Part shown: positions 41,180 to 56,115 of the stretch, piece by piece
How positions within the stretch are numbered: the stretch's first letter is position 1
Layout: the number at the start of each line of letters is the position of its first letter
NCBI GenBank assembly: GCA_010909725.1
Contig: JAACMV010000017.1
Coordinates: 496,001-560,000 of the forward strand
DNA: 64,000 nt
Reading direction: 5' to 3'
Source of the DNA: Picochlorum sp. 'celeri'
Taxonomy: Eukaryota; Chlorophyta; Trebouxiophyceae
Made by a program: the position numbers and the translations under genes
The notes under the pieces: generated by a model
Told to the model about the DNA's origin: nothing
Seen by the model: only the letters and a program-made list of their open reading frames with translations
Database searches by the model: none

Positions 41180-41425
41180 GCTTCCCACCAAACACCGGAT
41201 GCTATGCCTCGATGAATAAATAAATGCAAATGTAGTACATCAACCATGCATGCAGATCAAAAAAGGTACCATTCCAGATCGACCAGGTGGTCATCAACGT
41301 GGTGAATTCCCTTAGTTGATGAAGGCAATCATCCATCCTGGGAGGATGAGATCTTCATCAGAAGATACAAGCCACTGGCATGACCCATCCCATTCGCAAT
41401 TCCCATATAAAACTTTACTAGCACC

Positions 41426-44287
41426 ATGCCCCAGCCTCAGCCACCTATTGGTGGCAAACAAATGCTTCTGGACAAGAATACGAAACTGAGTGCTCAAGTG
41501 GCAACGCAGCGAAAGGAAATCAATGATTTGAAGGACAGGCTGCATAATTTAGAAAACGAAGAAATAAAATGGAAGGATACAGCTGCTTGTCTGACGTCTG
41601 TATGGGACGAGTTGAACTCATCGCTTGGCTTTTTGCAATTCAAGTACGTGGCCGTCTGTTATGGTGTCTTCTTGCTGATTCTTCCTTCATTGTTTACATA
41701 TGTTTATTCAGAGTCAATGAGAGTGCCGAGGTTGCACCCGCTGGGTTGGATGCGTCTTCTGCGAAAGCTCTTCTGGAGGAGACGAATCCTTTCCTGGCCC
41801 ATCTCCTTTCTAGGTACTTGCCAGACGATCCTGTGGCGGCCAAGTCGGCCAAGAACCTGGCAGATGATTTATCTGAGACGGAGAAGGCGCTTCGAAATAA
41901 AATGAAGGACACAATGGCCGTGGCTTCGTCCATTTTGAATGCTATAGAGGAAATGAAAGGAGCAGGGAATGGTGGAGGCAGCCTTCCTGGCTTTGAAGAG
42001 TCCAAGCTGGCAGCTCTTGTGAATATATTAAAGTCTGAGAATGGAAAATTGGTGAAGGATTCCCTGTCGGACTCGATAGCGATCAGGCAGCTGGAGGCAG
42101 ATATTGCTGATAAGGAAGCAGAGATACAAGTGCTGCATCGCAAGCTCGTGATGGAGAAGAGTGTCGACAGGGGTGGAGGGGATGTGGGCGTGTCTCGGTC
42201 GGAAGAGGCCCCAGAGGTGAGCAAAGGGGTGTCTCGGAATGGGTCTGAGCAGAAATTAGTGTTGGACCAAAAGGATGAGGCTGCACCTCAGGTGGAGGCT
42301 CTCAAGAAAGAGGTGGAGAAGAGGGATGGAGACATTGCTCGTTTGGAGAGGTATGTATTTCTTGCAAAATGTCTAAAAAGTAGTGCCGAAGTCTGGCGCG
42401 CTAATCCACTGCGCTAAGGCGACAGAACGAGACGAGCTCGTTCTCGCATAGTACCTCTATGAAAGAGGTCAGACTATATGACCCTCCCTGTCACGGGAGT
42501 CTAGAAACCGGAATCTAGGACGATTTTACTGTCCTAAATGCGGAATTTCGCCATCGCCTGCGGGGATCGAACCCGCGACCTCCAGATGACATCTGGGCGC
42601 CTTGGCGGCATAGTGCCGATGTAGAATTTTTGCTTGGTTGCATCCATGGGTGGTTGTGCGGCGCGTCGTCTCATCATGTCGTTCGTCTTGTTCTTGCAGT
42701 GAATTATACACGCTGAGGCGTGAGATGGACGCAGTGTCCGAGAATACAAAGATAGAGGTCGCGCAGCGCCAAGAAAAACTGGACCTGCTGACTGAAGATG
42801 TGGAAAGGGTGAAGCAAAAATTGAAAGATTCCTATCGAGAGCAAGATCGCCTGAATTCCAAGTTGCGGGATGCAGTGCGGGATCTTGAGAAAGGTCAAAG
42901 AGCTCTCAGACGTGAATCCAGGCTGGAACATGCAATATCGGAGCTGGAGGCACAGGTGAAGCGCCTTAGAACAGAGCGGAATGAGGCTGAACGTCAGTTG
43001 CAGGAATGCAAGCACAATGATTCCTCTCAGACTCGAGATGAGTTGCTTCAACAAATGCAGGGAATGGAAACAGAGATGAAGATGCTGAAGGATGCGGTTT
43101 CAAAGCACCAAAAGGCTGCCGAGGTTGTGGAGGAAGCAGACAAGCTCAAGTCTGCCCATGAGGTGGAGATTGCAGAGTATAGATCCCGGGTTGCTGACAT
43201 GAATAAGCAGGTGAGCGTTTCGATGGTTAAACTCAACGATTGGATTCAAAAGTATGTGGATCAAACAAAGGTCAATGAAGAGCTCCGCTGCTTCCTGGAA
43301 TTGTCCCAGGAGTATCTGGGAAAACATGAGACAATGGAGGCTAGCATCAGGGATGCCATACACGAGTACCTGAAAACGCAGATGTCGTCTTTGGAAAATC
43401 GGGTCACAGCAGCGATGAAAGAGTCGCGTTCAGAGAGAGAAAGAGAGATGACTCAAGAGATCAATGAGCTTCGGAATGAGCTCGAGGGCATCAAGGGAAA
43501 GCAGGCAGGCTTGCTTGCAGAGGTTGAAAAGGTCCGTTCTGAGAAGGCAAATTTGATGATCGAGGCAGATACGTTTTGGAAGGAAATGGATAGTGTCAGT
43601 GAGGCTTATGAAGCTTCGCGAGATCAAAATACAAAACTGCTGTCTGCCATGTCCAAGAGAGATGAGGACAATGCCAGACTTCTGAGTGAAGCGGCTGCTG
43701 CAGCTAGAGACAAAACAATCATGGAGGAGGACAGGGATATGGCGCAAAGAATGATGAAGTCTATGGAACAAAAAGCACAAGATGCGGAAGAAAGAGCGAA
43801 AGAAATAGAAGAAAGGTTTGATCGATTATCTAAAGAGCGAGATGTCTACAAGACGGATGTGCAGCACTCGAAGGAGCAAATAGAGTCTTTACAGAGCGAG
43901 GCCAAAGCTTTGAGAATTTCCATGGATGCATTAAGATCCGAATTATCGAACGCAAAGAAAGATATCGAGATGATAGAAGCTGACAAAGCAAAGCATTTGG
44001 CAGCATTGAAGTCTGAGAAAACAAGAGCTGATAGGGCAGAGAGGATTCTGTCAGGTAGAAAAGACCTGAAACTACAAGCGGGCGAAGAAGCGGAGAGGGA
44101 GGTACTGAGAAAGATGGTTAATTGCAGTGTCTGCTCGACACGTTTGAAAGATCGTATCATCACCAAATGCAATCATTTGTTCTGTTCTGCATGCATTGAT
44201 GTCAACTTGTCCAGCAGGCACAGAAAGTGCCCTGGCTGTGGAGAAAAATTTGGCGTGGGCGATGTGAAACCATTTTATTTTACATAA
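41426..44287 (+). CDS. BRE1: BRE1/HUB-type E3 ligase for histone H2B, 814 aa, three exons
   Basis: Exons 41426..41643, 41712..42350 and 42700..44287 (introns 68 and 349 nt, donors GTACGT and gtatgt). Joints keep frame (FLQFK|VNESAE; RLES|ELYTL). A long coiled coil fills most of the protein. The C-terminal RING is CSVC, TKCNHLFCSACID, CPGCGEKFG, then DVKPFYF, the BRE1 ending. BRE1 mono-ubiquitylates H2B during transcription. The second intron is unusually long because it contains a permuted tRNA-Arg on the other strand. The stop lies 17 bp from that of the convergent FUSED gene. Confidence 0.93.
42386..42587 (-). tRNA. Circularly permuted tRNA-Arg (UCG), nested antisense in a BRE1 intron
   Basis: On the minus strand the 3' half (42587..42552) precedes the 5' half (42423..42386) with a 128-nt linker. 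Rejoined, the acceptor GTCGCCT pairs with AGGCGAT (7/7, first pair G-U), discriminator G. The D-stem is GCGC/GCGC and the T-arm is GCGGG-TTCGATC-CCCGC. The variable loop is AGGTC. The anticodon stem CCAGA/TCTGG is perfect, around loop CTTCGGA, so anticodon TCG. The break lies between positions 37 and 38. A T5 terminator (42375-42379) follows the 5' half. The B-box (GGTTCGATCC) precedes the A-box. GGCA after the 5' half can pair with TGTC before the 3' half, a plausible splicing helix. Confidence 0.92.
42424..42551 (-). ncRNA. Hairpin-rich linker of the permuted tRNA-Arg
   Basis: The linker can form a chain of hairpins. H1 is AGAACGAG/CTCGTTCT (42424-42444). H2 is ATAGT-ACCTCT/AGAGGT-ACTAT with a 3-nt bulge (42448-42477). 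H3 is CTCCC/GGGAG (42484-42499), H4 CTAGA/TCTAG (42501-42518) and H5 AGGAC/GTCCT (42517-42535, sharing two bases with H4). It would be part of the pre-tRNA and presumably be removed by RNase P and RNase Z. Confidence 0.5.
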
Positions 44288-44304
44288 CTGTAACTTTTAT
44301 AACC

Positions 44305-48411
<4,107 letters not shown>

Positions 48412-48833
48412 CTATCAGGTATTATGTAATTCTATGTTGACATAAATCGCCCCTATCTATCGGTAAAAAAGCCACAACGTCACCACCCGAGTTGCAGTTA
48501 GAGTAACAGCGTCTTATTGTTTCTCTCTTCCAAGCCTATGGACCTTCTCCAGCATATAAAATCATTTATTCATTCATTCAATCATTATATATAGATGATT
48601 GTGACCCTATGGGTCGTTCTTCCGGCTGAATACAAGCATAAAAAGACACAGCCATGTGCTGAGTCGAACATCTCCCATCCAGTACATCTGTTGATAGGCA
48701 CAAAGACCGCATCTCAAAATAGTCTCGGCAAGACGCATGCCCTTTTTCCGATTGATGACACAACGCACTGCCCATAATGGCATGATAAATAATTGGATAG
48801 CGGCAAGGGCATCTCTCCTCGGAAGATATCTCG
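48412..48833. promoter_or_regulatory. Divergent upstream region, FUSED / small unknown gene
   Basis: 422 bp; a minus-strand frame of 126 codons overlaps here but shows no motif. Short ATTCATTC-type repeats occur near 48570. No TATA box is convincing. Confidence 0.4.
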
Positions 48834-49428
48834 ATGGGGACCAGCCATGCAGATGCAACGTCGTCATCCTCAGAGGATGACGAAGAATACGCCAAATTTG
48901 CATCCGTTGCTGTGAATGCAGAAGATGTAAGACGGCAGAGCGTGTCAATTCGGGGCAAGGGGGTTTCGGATGGTGGTGCGGGTTCCAGAAGGGGTTGCTA
49001 CAACCGTCTCAGAGGCCCTGTGGAAAAAGTTGGATGCGGGAATAGAATTCGGAACGATCAACCAGGACTCTAATCCTTCATGTTCGACACATCGTGATAC
49101 ACAGGGCTCTAGTAGAGTCGAGAGCAGCCCAGGGCTGCGTTTGTTTCGAAGGGGACCCACCGTCAAAGGTGACTGTACTCCTCGGAAGGAAACCACGAGA
49201 CACACTGCGCGCACGGAGAGCATACTTCCAAGAAGGAGGCAAATAGACCATGAAGGAATATCAATCAGTGATATAGAGCCTCTTATTGTGCTCGGGCAGG
49301 ATATCATGGTGGGCAGGCAGAGACAAAACCCACCTCCCAGTGTGGACATCCCCAAGGCCAAGAAACGGCGGATGCTCCGTAATTTTGAACTCTATAACAC
49401 TCCTATTGACGTAGAGGAATATTCATAA
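48834..49428 (+). CDS. Unknown protein gene with a homopolymer frameshift, about 197 aa
   Basis: The first frame (MGTSHADATSSSSEDDEEY...) is coding-like up to RQSVSIRGKG, then turns poor. A second frame from the same point (FRMVVRVPEGVATTVSEALW) runs to KRRMLRNFELYNTPIDVEEY and TAA at 49428. Dropping one G from the G5 run at 48959-48963 joins them. I do not recognise the family: an acidic Ser/Glu N-terminus, a short structured middle and a basic C-terminus. Confidence 0.55.
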
Positions 49429-49619
49429 ATACCATGATACTTTTTTTTTATTCTGCCTTGTATGATACGAGGGCTTCTACATTGTGAACAGATGTTTTGA
49501 AAGACCTGAGCTGAACATTGGCTCCGCCCTCAATGATGCGAGGATCGCTCTCTTCCCTACAGACATGAGCAAGTACGATACATTTTGACCCCAAAGTGCA
49601 CAACAGCCATAGATACAAT

Positions 49620-51746
49620 TTACATGGTACCAAACCCCAGGCTCTTTTTCAAGCCTTTTTTGGCATTTCGAAGTTTCTTCGCCACGACATCAAATGCCGT
49701 GGAGCCTAAATATCCGCTAGATTTTGTCTTATCCTTTATTCGTTTCGTCTTTCCCTTGTCATACTCTGCATCATATGCATCTATTTCCTTTCTTGGGACC
49801 ACAGTCTTCCACATGTTCCGGTCTCTCTGTCTCTTACTGTCAATGTCAACGTCATCCCATTGCTGCAATCCCATTCCAACTGTGCTCGTCTTATAGCTTG
49901 CTACAGCATCCTTTCCTCGTATCTTTGCCTTGCCCTCTTTGCGACCCGTGGAGGGGCCATTTGATGCCTTGTGACCCAAGGAACCATTTGCTCTTTTTGT
50001 CTTTCGAGTGGGTCCATTACTCTCATGTTTCTTTCCGTCCACTGCGCTACTCGGAGAGCCCAACATGCTACTACGTTCCTTAGTATGTTGTTTCTGCGCG
50101 CTTTTCAAAAGCATCGCTGTGTGCTGGGCAATGGGGGAGAAACCAATGTATCCATTGACTCGACCCCGCCGGACTCTCCTGAGTGGAGATTTCACAGTAG
50201 GCCTCATATCTTCCTCTTTTGGTGAGGATGAAGACTTTTTCTTCTTCTTTGCTTTTTTCTGATGAAGCACCATGGACTGTTCTTGCTCCTCAGCAGACAT
50301 CTTTCTTTTACCGACTTTCCGCCGAGCAACGGGCTCCTCCTCCTCCTGCTCTTCCTTTTGCGTGGTTTCTTCCACAGGCGTATGAACCTTCTTCTTTTTC
50401 TTCTTCTTCTTTTTCACCTCTACTTCCGCCATTGGTGTCTTTTCTACCACATCCTCCTCCTTCCCAACATGTTTTCCTTCAGGGGCAGCCTGTCTCTTGA
50501 TATAAAACAAAATGTACGGGGACTGACCCATGGCATTCCTTGAACTCGTCGCACATACTCGCGTATCATCAAATTTATGCCACTCTCCTCCACCAGTCCC
50601 CTTTAAAAAGCAATAATAATGACCACTGTGCATACTGTGTCCCTGATGAACAAGAATCCCATACAAATCATACAATGCAGCATGCTTTGGTGGATGACTC
50701 ATGAATGGAGATAGATCCAACACTGGATCAAAATCGACATGCTTGGAAATCTTCCGGCCAGATCTACTGAATTCAAATCGCTTCAGCTGCACAATCAGCA
50801 CGTTGGGCACATCCTCAATCGTCATCCGCTTCACTGCCTTGACCATCTTATTCTGCTTTGGGCATTTATAACTATTGGCGCCATCAAGAACTTCCCCAGC
50901 GGTAAAACGCTGCAATGCCTTTTGCACACTATGGGCTCGGGTGATTTCGAGCGACAAATCCAAGAAGGGATCATAGGTATTGGACTCATAGTCACACTGG
51001 GTACACTTCAACTGAGATCGAATCTTTCCACCAAATATCCGATAAATAAATGAGGTGTATTCTAATTCTCTACTCGGTTTTGGATTCATCCCTGAAATAC
51101 TCCTATCATGCATAGCATCAAGCAATGCAATCAGGTACTCGTGCGCATCCTCTTGTCTGCCCAGCTTGAACCTGCATATCCAGGTTTAAAAAAACATACA
51201 CGTCATGCTCTTGTCTATTTCTATGCATCAATCAATCACTCATGCATACAATAATAATCCATCCAGTATGTCAGTGTAACTATGACTATAAACAGAATCC
51301 TTGTCCAGGATACAGACAAACGCTGCTCCAAGAGACTCACGTTACACATTGTCATCATCCATACCATGCCACCACCCCCAAACAACCACGCACCATCTAT
51401 TAATTCGCTTCAATGATTTCGCATGCTGCACCGGAGACACATACTCCCGCTTCCCCATCAAGGACTCTTGGATAAGCCTCTGCGTCATCCCAATAGGATC
51501 CAATTCCCCATGATCCACACGAGTATACGTCACATTCCTCCCAGACAGTAACAACTCTGCCAAAGGAGGAGTATGAATCAAACATTGCAGCACTGAATTC
51601 ATAAAACATGTATTCCCCAAGTTTGTCAGACCAGACCCAACCCTCCTCACCTGAGACCACTCCATACTCAACTCGTCAGCAGGAAACAATTCCTTCTGAC
51701 TCCTCGTTCTCGGCCCCTGCGACCGAATTCCTTTCTTACGACCCAT
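49620..51746 (-). CDS. Ubiquitin-specific protease, USP36/UBP16-like, 634 aa, two exons
   Basis: Exons complement(49620..51171) and complement(51394..51746); intron 222 nt, donor gtgcgt, phase 2 ([18 protein letters not shown]). The catalytic Cys box is [18 protein letters not shown]; the His box is [12 protein letters not shown], with Asp in HKFDD. CxxC zinc pairs are CTQCDYE and YKCPKQNK. The C-terminal 260 residues are Lys-rich (runs such as KKKKKKKK), as in nucleolar USP36. It removes ubiquitin from nucleolar and histone substrates in homologues. Confidence 0.92.
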
Positions 51747-52310
51747 CTTGGAGTCTCCAGGCTACACAGACATACAAAACAATACTCAGTCTGAAAAGCC
51801 GCATGGCACGGCATTGTTACCGGTTCGTACCGTCTCGCTATCTAGCAGCACAATATTCGATTCTAAATGATTCGTTGGTCTCTCAGTGGCATATCTAGCA
51901 GGTACAAAAGTCAATCGTGTATATCGAGAATCAAGACCAGGCATGGACTGAAACGAAAGAGCCTTGCTGTTCTGCTGCTTTACCATGTGAAATGCTGGTC
52001 GCTCCACAACACGCGTATGGCGTTCTACGACCCCATCAACAATCCCAATTCAATATATATGATTTTTTAGGACTAGCAGATGCATGCATGCATCATGAGA
52101 CTGGTATATTCCACATCATCTGGACGGATATCCGTCGATCGCCAGCTAGCTGGCCATCGATGGATGGATATCATCATCACTGTGATGCATCATGATTCTC
52201 TCATCATTGAGAGGTGATGGCATGGTACTAACTAAGAATGAATCATTATGATTATTACAACAACAACAACACTATAAAGATCATTGGTAGCATCTGAGGA
52301 ACGTCTTCAC
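51747..52310. other. 564-bp spacer, no gene
   Basis: Contains the upstream region of the protease gene and the 3' end of plastid S13. ATGCATGCATGCATCATGA near 52080 and GATGGATGGATATCATC near 52158 are short self-complementary or simple repeats. No open frame is supported. Confidence 0.5.
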
Positions 52311-53063
52311 TTACTTCTTCTTTCCTGGAATAGCCACGGCTCTACCCTTGCGAGTTCTTGCATTGTTCTTTGTGTTCTGTCCACGAGTTGGAAGACCCTG
52401 CAGTCGATACATATATATCAGCCATTGCATTCATCACAATCATTTTATGAGTATATAGTAATAACACGTACGTTGATGTGTCTACGTCCACGATAGCATC
52501 CAATTTCTTTTAACCTCTTGATGTTCAGGTTTACATATCTCCTCAAGTCACCCTCTGTGGTGTACTTGTCCACCTCCTCACGAAGCTTTGTCAGATCATC
52601 CTCTGTCAAATCTCTGGTGCGAACAGTTCCCGCAATACCCTGTACAGAAGAGAGAAAAACACCTCGTGGCATCAGTAGGGTCAGAAACACACACAGTCTT
52701 GCAAGTCAGTCTGAACGTACAGTGTCAACGCAAATGGCCTTGGCGGTGGTGTGCCCGATTCCATAAATGTACTGAAGAGAGTATTCGATTGGCTTTGCAT
52801 TTGGAATTTCCACTCCTCCGACACGAGCTGCCATTATCTGAAGAGTTCCACGGCCACTCGAGACGCCGCGATTGGCTACCACGGATGGAACTCTCACGGT
52901 ATTCATGGCCCTGAAACCGCTATAGGACTTGACGGACTGCAATTTTGGATACTAATGGTGAATATATGATACTACATTGTATGGATCAATCGAGAATATA
53001 AAGACGTACGTCGTTTCCTCCCACGGTCAGGCGAGCAAGTTGCTGAGAGACTGCGTGCGCCAT
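52311..53063 (-). CDS. RPS13: Plastid ribosomal protein uS13, 174 aa, four exons
   Basis: Exons (complement) 52311..52397, 52472..52639, 52721..52936, 53010..53063. All three introns (74, 81, 73 nt) start GTACGT and join in phase 0. A leader of about 50 residues ([30 protein letters not shown]) precedes the bacterial-type S13: [46 protein letters not shown] and the basic C-terminus [18 protein letters not shown]. It binds 16S rRNA in the small-subunit head. Plastid rather than mitochondrial targeting is inferred from sequence type. Confidence 0.9.
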
Positions 53064-53250
53064 TGTGTGCTGGAATGGCGGTGTTAAATCAATTGAATTA
53101 TATCTATAGGAAATTGACGGAGGAGGAGATTGGTTGGATACATTGTCCATCTGCCGCAATCAAGATGGCGCATGTGTGGCTGCAGCAGAGTAGATGTATG
53201 CTCGGTCGACCAATGCCTTTGATGGGCATGCTCATCTTGGGGCTTTTGTT

Positions 53251-55044
53251 TTACTTCATGGCCTGGTTTTTGGTCACATCTGCCATGGCTGATTTGACAA
53301 AGTCGAATGCGGCGTCCTCTCGCTGGGAGCTGGAGAATCCACTTGTTGCTGCATGCCATGCGCTCGATGAATCAGACCTGCTGGGTTGGGCTGTGGTGTT
53401 TGCCTGGGGGGCAGTCAATACTGGTGTGGTGGTGGATCCAAACATGTTCAAAATGTCCTCTGTACTCGTGGTGGTGGCTTTTGTCTGTTCAGCAGCAGCA
53501 GTATTCTGTCCGCCAAAAAAAGCATTTGCAGTAGCGTGGGTTTCATTTTCAATGGAGAGGAATGGATCTGTAATGTTCTGCTCTTGCATGGGTGGGGGCT
53601 GGCTTGAGAACATATCCAGAGGCGGATTGGATTGCGGTGATGGCTCGGTCCAATCTCCAAATGGGTCACTTGTTGTACTGTGTACTTGTCCTGATGTGTT
53701 GGACACGGATGGGCTCACCAGACCAGCCACAGGGCTGTTGGGAACAGCCTGTTCATTCTGTTGTTGAACTGCTGGGTAATCATCCAACAACAGACTGCTC
53801 ATATCATCTAGCAACACACACGGGTCTGGATGCTTAGTAGATTCCTCAGTGTGGTGTGCAGGACGGTCATCATGACCATGTGATGATGTCTCTTCAAGAG
53901 ACAGCAGCAGTGACCCACCATTCTCCTTCCCGTTCGATGGTTTTGCTTGATCTTCTTCTACCACGCCTATATGCGACAAGACAGAGACCGATTTTGACCT
54001 CACACGCTCTTGTGCCGATCTGGTAGCCTGCTGCAGTGCCTGTGGATGGCCTTTAAAGTAGGAAAGGATTGCCTCATCTGTCGCATGACGTTGTCTATCG
54101 GGCTTTGATATCACATCCAATACACAAAGAGCACGTAGTGATTCTTGCCACCTCCCATGCTGTATATTCTTCTCCATTGCCTTTGCAAGTGCAGTCCCAT
54201 CACGCCCAGCAACACTGGATGCAAATGTTTGGCACTCCTCTACAGTAGGCGCCACACGCACACTACTACCCCGAGAACAGAATCGATCGACAGCCTTGAC
54301 CTCGTGCGTATACCTCGATGCCGACGGCGGCGATGTCTCTGTCGTTCCAGCCACATGACGAATTGTTGGTCTTTCAGAAGACCTCCCCATACTCCTGCTC
54401 CCCATACTCGTCCCAGACCCTAAAGCCTCCATGGCAGAGTCTCGTATATCCTTCAATCCCACAGAAAATGTCGTGCCAAACGCCGTGGATGTCGGAGGAG
54501 ACAAGGGTGTCAAGCCCGATTGCTGCTGCTGATCACTGCCAAACCCAACCATCCCACTCCTGCTACTTCCCCCATCACCAACCCCATGATGAATCACATC
54601 CAACGCTTCTTTCGCATACTGCTGCACTCGTTTCCAAGGAATATCACCTTTGAATGGATCCGGGGCACATGTATAATGCGCCAGCTCACGAATCACAGGA
54701 GCAAGCCTATTCAAACCTCGTTGAAACTCTGGAGACCCCTTTTGTGCAACATATTTCACGAGCTTTAAACTCTTCTGCTTCACATTTGAAGACCTATATT
54801 GCAACCTCTGAGCAATACAATCCACAGCATCATCGATATTCTTCGCATCTCGTCCAACAGTCTCCAATACTTCATCCATCCTGTAAACTACACAGCCATA
54901 CGAGACATCAATACCCATCTCCAACATATCTACATATAAGATTATCCACGTACTTGGTGCGGGTTCGTCATCTCCATGCGTACATGCTTCTATTTTGAGT
55001 TTGAGTTGGACTGACTGAACCAGTCCTACAATTCGACTCGCCAT
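53251..55044 (-). CDS. ENTH/VHS tepsin-like (MTV1) trafficking protein, about 575 aa, two exons
   Basis: Exons complement(53251..54887) and complement(54954..55044). The 66-nt intron (GTACGT...TGTAG) is itself open in frame, so retention would add 22 residues. After splicing, DDEPAP joins YRMDEVLETVGRD. The ENTH/VHS helices read VKQKSLKLVKYVAQKGSPEF, RLAPVIRELAHYTC, DPFKGDIPWKRVQQYAKEAL, the pattern of tepsin/MTV1, an AP-4 and clathrin accessory of the trans-Golgi. A second helical domain (ARDGTALAKAMEKNIQHG-like) and a Ser/Gln-rich tail with DPFGDW follow. Confidence 0.8.
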   Translation of the reverse strand: MASRIVGLVQSVQLKLKIEACTHGDDEPAPSTWIILYVDMLEMGIDVSYGCVVYRMDEVLETVGRDAKNIDDAVDCIAQRLQYRSSNVKQKSLKLVKYVAQKGSPEFQRGLNRLAPVIRELAHYTCAPDPFKGDIPWKRVQQYAKEALDVIHHGVGDGGSSRSGMVGFGSDQQQQSGLTPLSPPTSTAFGTTFSVGLKDIRDSAMEALGSGTSMGSRSMGRSSERPTIRHVAGTTETSPPSASRYTHEVKAVDRFCSRGSSVRVAPTVEECQTFASSVAGRDGTALAKAMEKNIQHGRWQESLRALCVLDVISKPDRQRHATDEAILSYFKGHPQALQQATRSAQERVRSKSVSVLSHIGVVEEDQAKPSNGKENGGSLLLSLEETSSHGHDDRPAHHTEESTKHPDPCVLLDDMSSLLLDDYPAVQQQNEQAVPNSPVAGLVSPSVSNTSGQVHSTTSDPFGDWTEPSPQSNPPLDMFSSQPPPMQEQNITDPFLSIENETHATANAFFGGQNTAAAEQTKATTTSTEDILNMFGSTTTPVLTAPQANTTAQPSRSDSSSAWHAATSGFSSSQREDAAFDFVKSAMADVTKNQAMK

Positions 55045-55434
55045 GGCGTCGATATCAACCGCCAGACTCGTAGTTAGATCCTAGATACGTATGACGAGTG
55101 AGAGTATTATTCAAATCAATCACTGTCTGAACCTTTGAGAATACTCTAAAGACACATGCTTCTTCTTTAAATGTTTTAGTAAGGAACTTTTTGTCGATAG
55201 CCATGTGGTATTTGGACTAACACTCCTGGTGGATAGATTCTGTACCATAAATACCCATCATCTGTAAAAACTGCTACTATTGTGAATCATTGGTCATCCA
55301 TGCACAAGATGGGGATGGGGGTTTGAATTCGAATGTCGTTTGTTCTCGGGTTGGATTATTTACGGCTGATGTGGTCCTAGACTGAAAAGGATACTATATA
55401 TTGTCATTAGAGTCTGATATTAGTTCCGATCAGG
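55045..55434. promoter_or_regulatory. Divergent upstream region, 390 bp
   Basis: Between the tepsin-like start and the unknown gene at 55435. ACTATATATTG at about 55393-55403, 32 bp before the plus-strand ATG, could be a TATA element but leaves little 5' UTR. Nothing else stands out. Confidence 0.4.
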
Positions 55435-56088
55435 ATGAATAGAAAGAGGATGGGGAGGCATGACTCGTGTAGCAGTTTTGGTCACCTTGAGTCAGCATCA
55501 CCTTCCAGGATGCATCCTAGTACCAATGACGGGGGTACCGCCAAGACACCCTTGGCCCCAGTGGTATCTTCAGTTGAAGACGAGTTGCGGAAGAAGCGGA
55601 AAGACAGGGATATTGGGATGACACCAATGTCCACGGATACTGTGGCTGTTCAGACAAAACGGTGTCAGAATAAATCCCTTGCAGGGATGCAGTGGTTTGA
55701 ATATGATGCGGATATTGTGGATAATTTGTCAAAGACAAAGAGGTTTGCGACTGAATGTATGTCTGATGATGTGGCGAGTCTGATGTCGCTCAACTCCTCG
55801 CATCAAGATGGAGACTCTCCATCACCCTTGTCAAAGTATCGGAAAAAGCAGAGGCATGATGACCGCACAGTAGTGCCAGAAGTGCGTGTATCATGCACGC
55901 AGCAGAATCACACTGAATATGATGCTTGTGTGACTCCCGTGAAGTCTCGATTGCATGCGACAATAACATCAGGCGCTGCAGGTGTAGGGCCAATATCCCC
56001 TTCTGATACGACACCCGAGGATCACGTGGATTTGAGACGAACGGCCCTTGTGAGACTCGCATTGCGCCACAAAGGAGAACCGTCATGA
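55435..56088 (+). CDS. Unrecognised hydrophilic protein, 217 aa
   Basis: One uninterrupted frame. Rich in Ser, Thr, Asp and basic residues, with SP/TP sites (KTPLAP, GMTPMSTD, DSPSPLSKY, VTPVKS, ISPSDTTP) that look like proline-directed kinase targets, and a nuclear-signal-like KKRKDR. Probably an intrinsically disordered, phosphorylated nuclear protein. No domain is recognisable. It converges on TRM6 with 27 bp between stops. Confidence 0.6.
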   Translation: MNRKRMGRHDSCSSFGHLESASPSRMHPSTNDGGTAKTPLAPVVSSVEDELRKKRKDRDIGMTPMSTDTVAVQTKRCQNKSLAGMQWFEYDADIVDNLSKTKRFATECMSDDVASLMSLNSSHQDGDSPSPLSKYRKKQRHDDRTVVPEVRVSCTQQNHTEYDACVTPVKSRLHATITSGAAGVGPISPSDTTPEDHVDLRRTALVRLALRHKGEPS

Positions 56089-56115
56089 TATATATATTGT
56101 ATTTCAAACATTGTA

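Noticed and set aside
42448..42535. A second tRNA inside the tRNA-Arg linker, because CTGTCAC looks like a tRNA-Asp anticodon loop
   Set aside because: The stem around it has a C-A mismatch and a wobble, and there is no T-arm or acceptor pairing nearby on that strand.
42552..42625. A contiguous tRNA using the sequence just upstream of the tRNA-Arg 3' half as its 5' half
   Set aside because: Only five of seven acceptor pairs form, the D-loop lacks GG and position 8 is C, whereas the downstream 5' half pairs perfectly.
53063..53767. Plus-strand 234-codon frame opposite the tepsin-like gene
   Set aside because: Antisense shadow; the minus strand carries a recognisable family.
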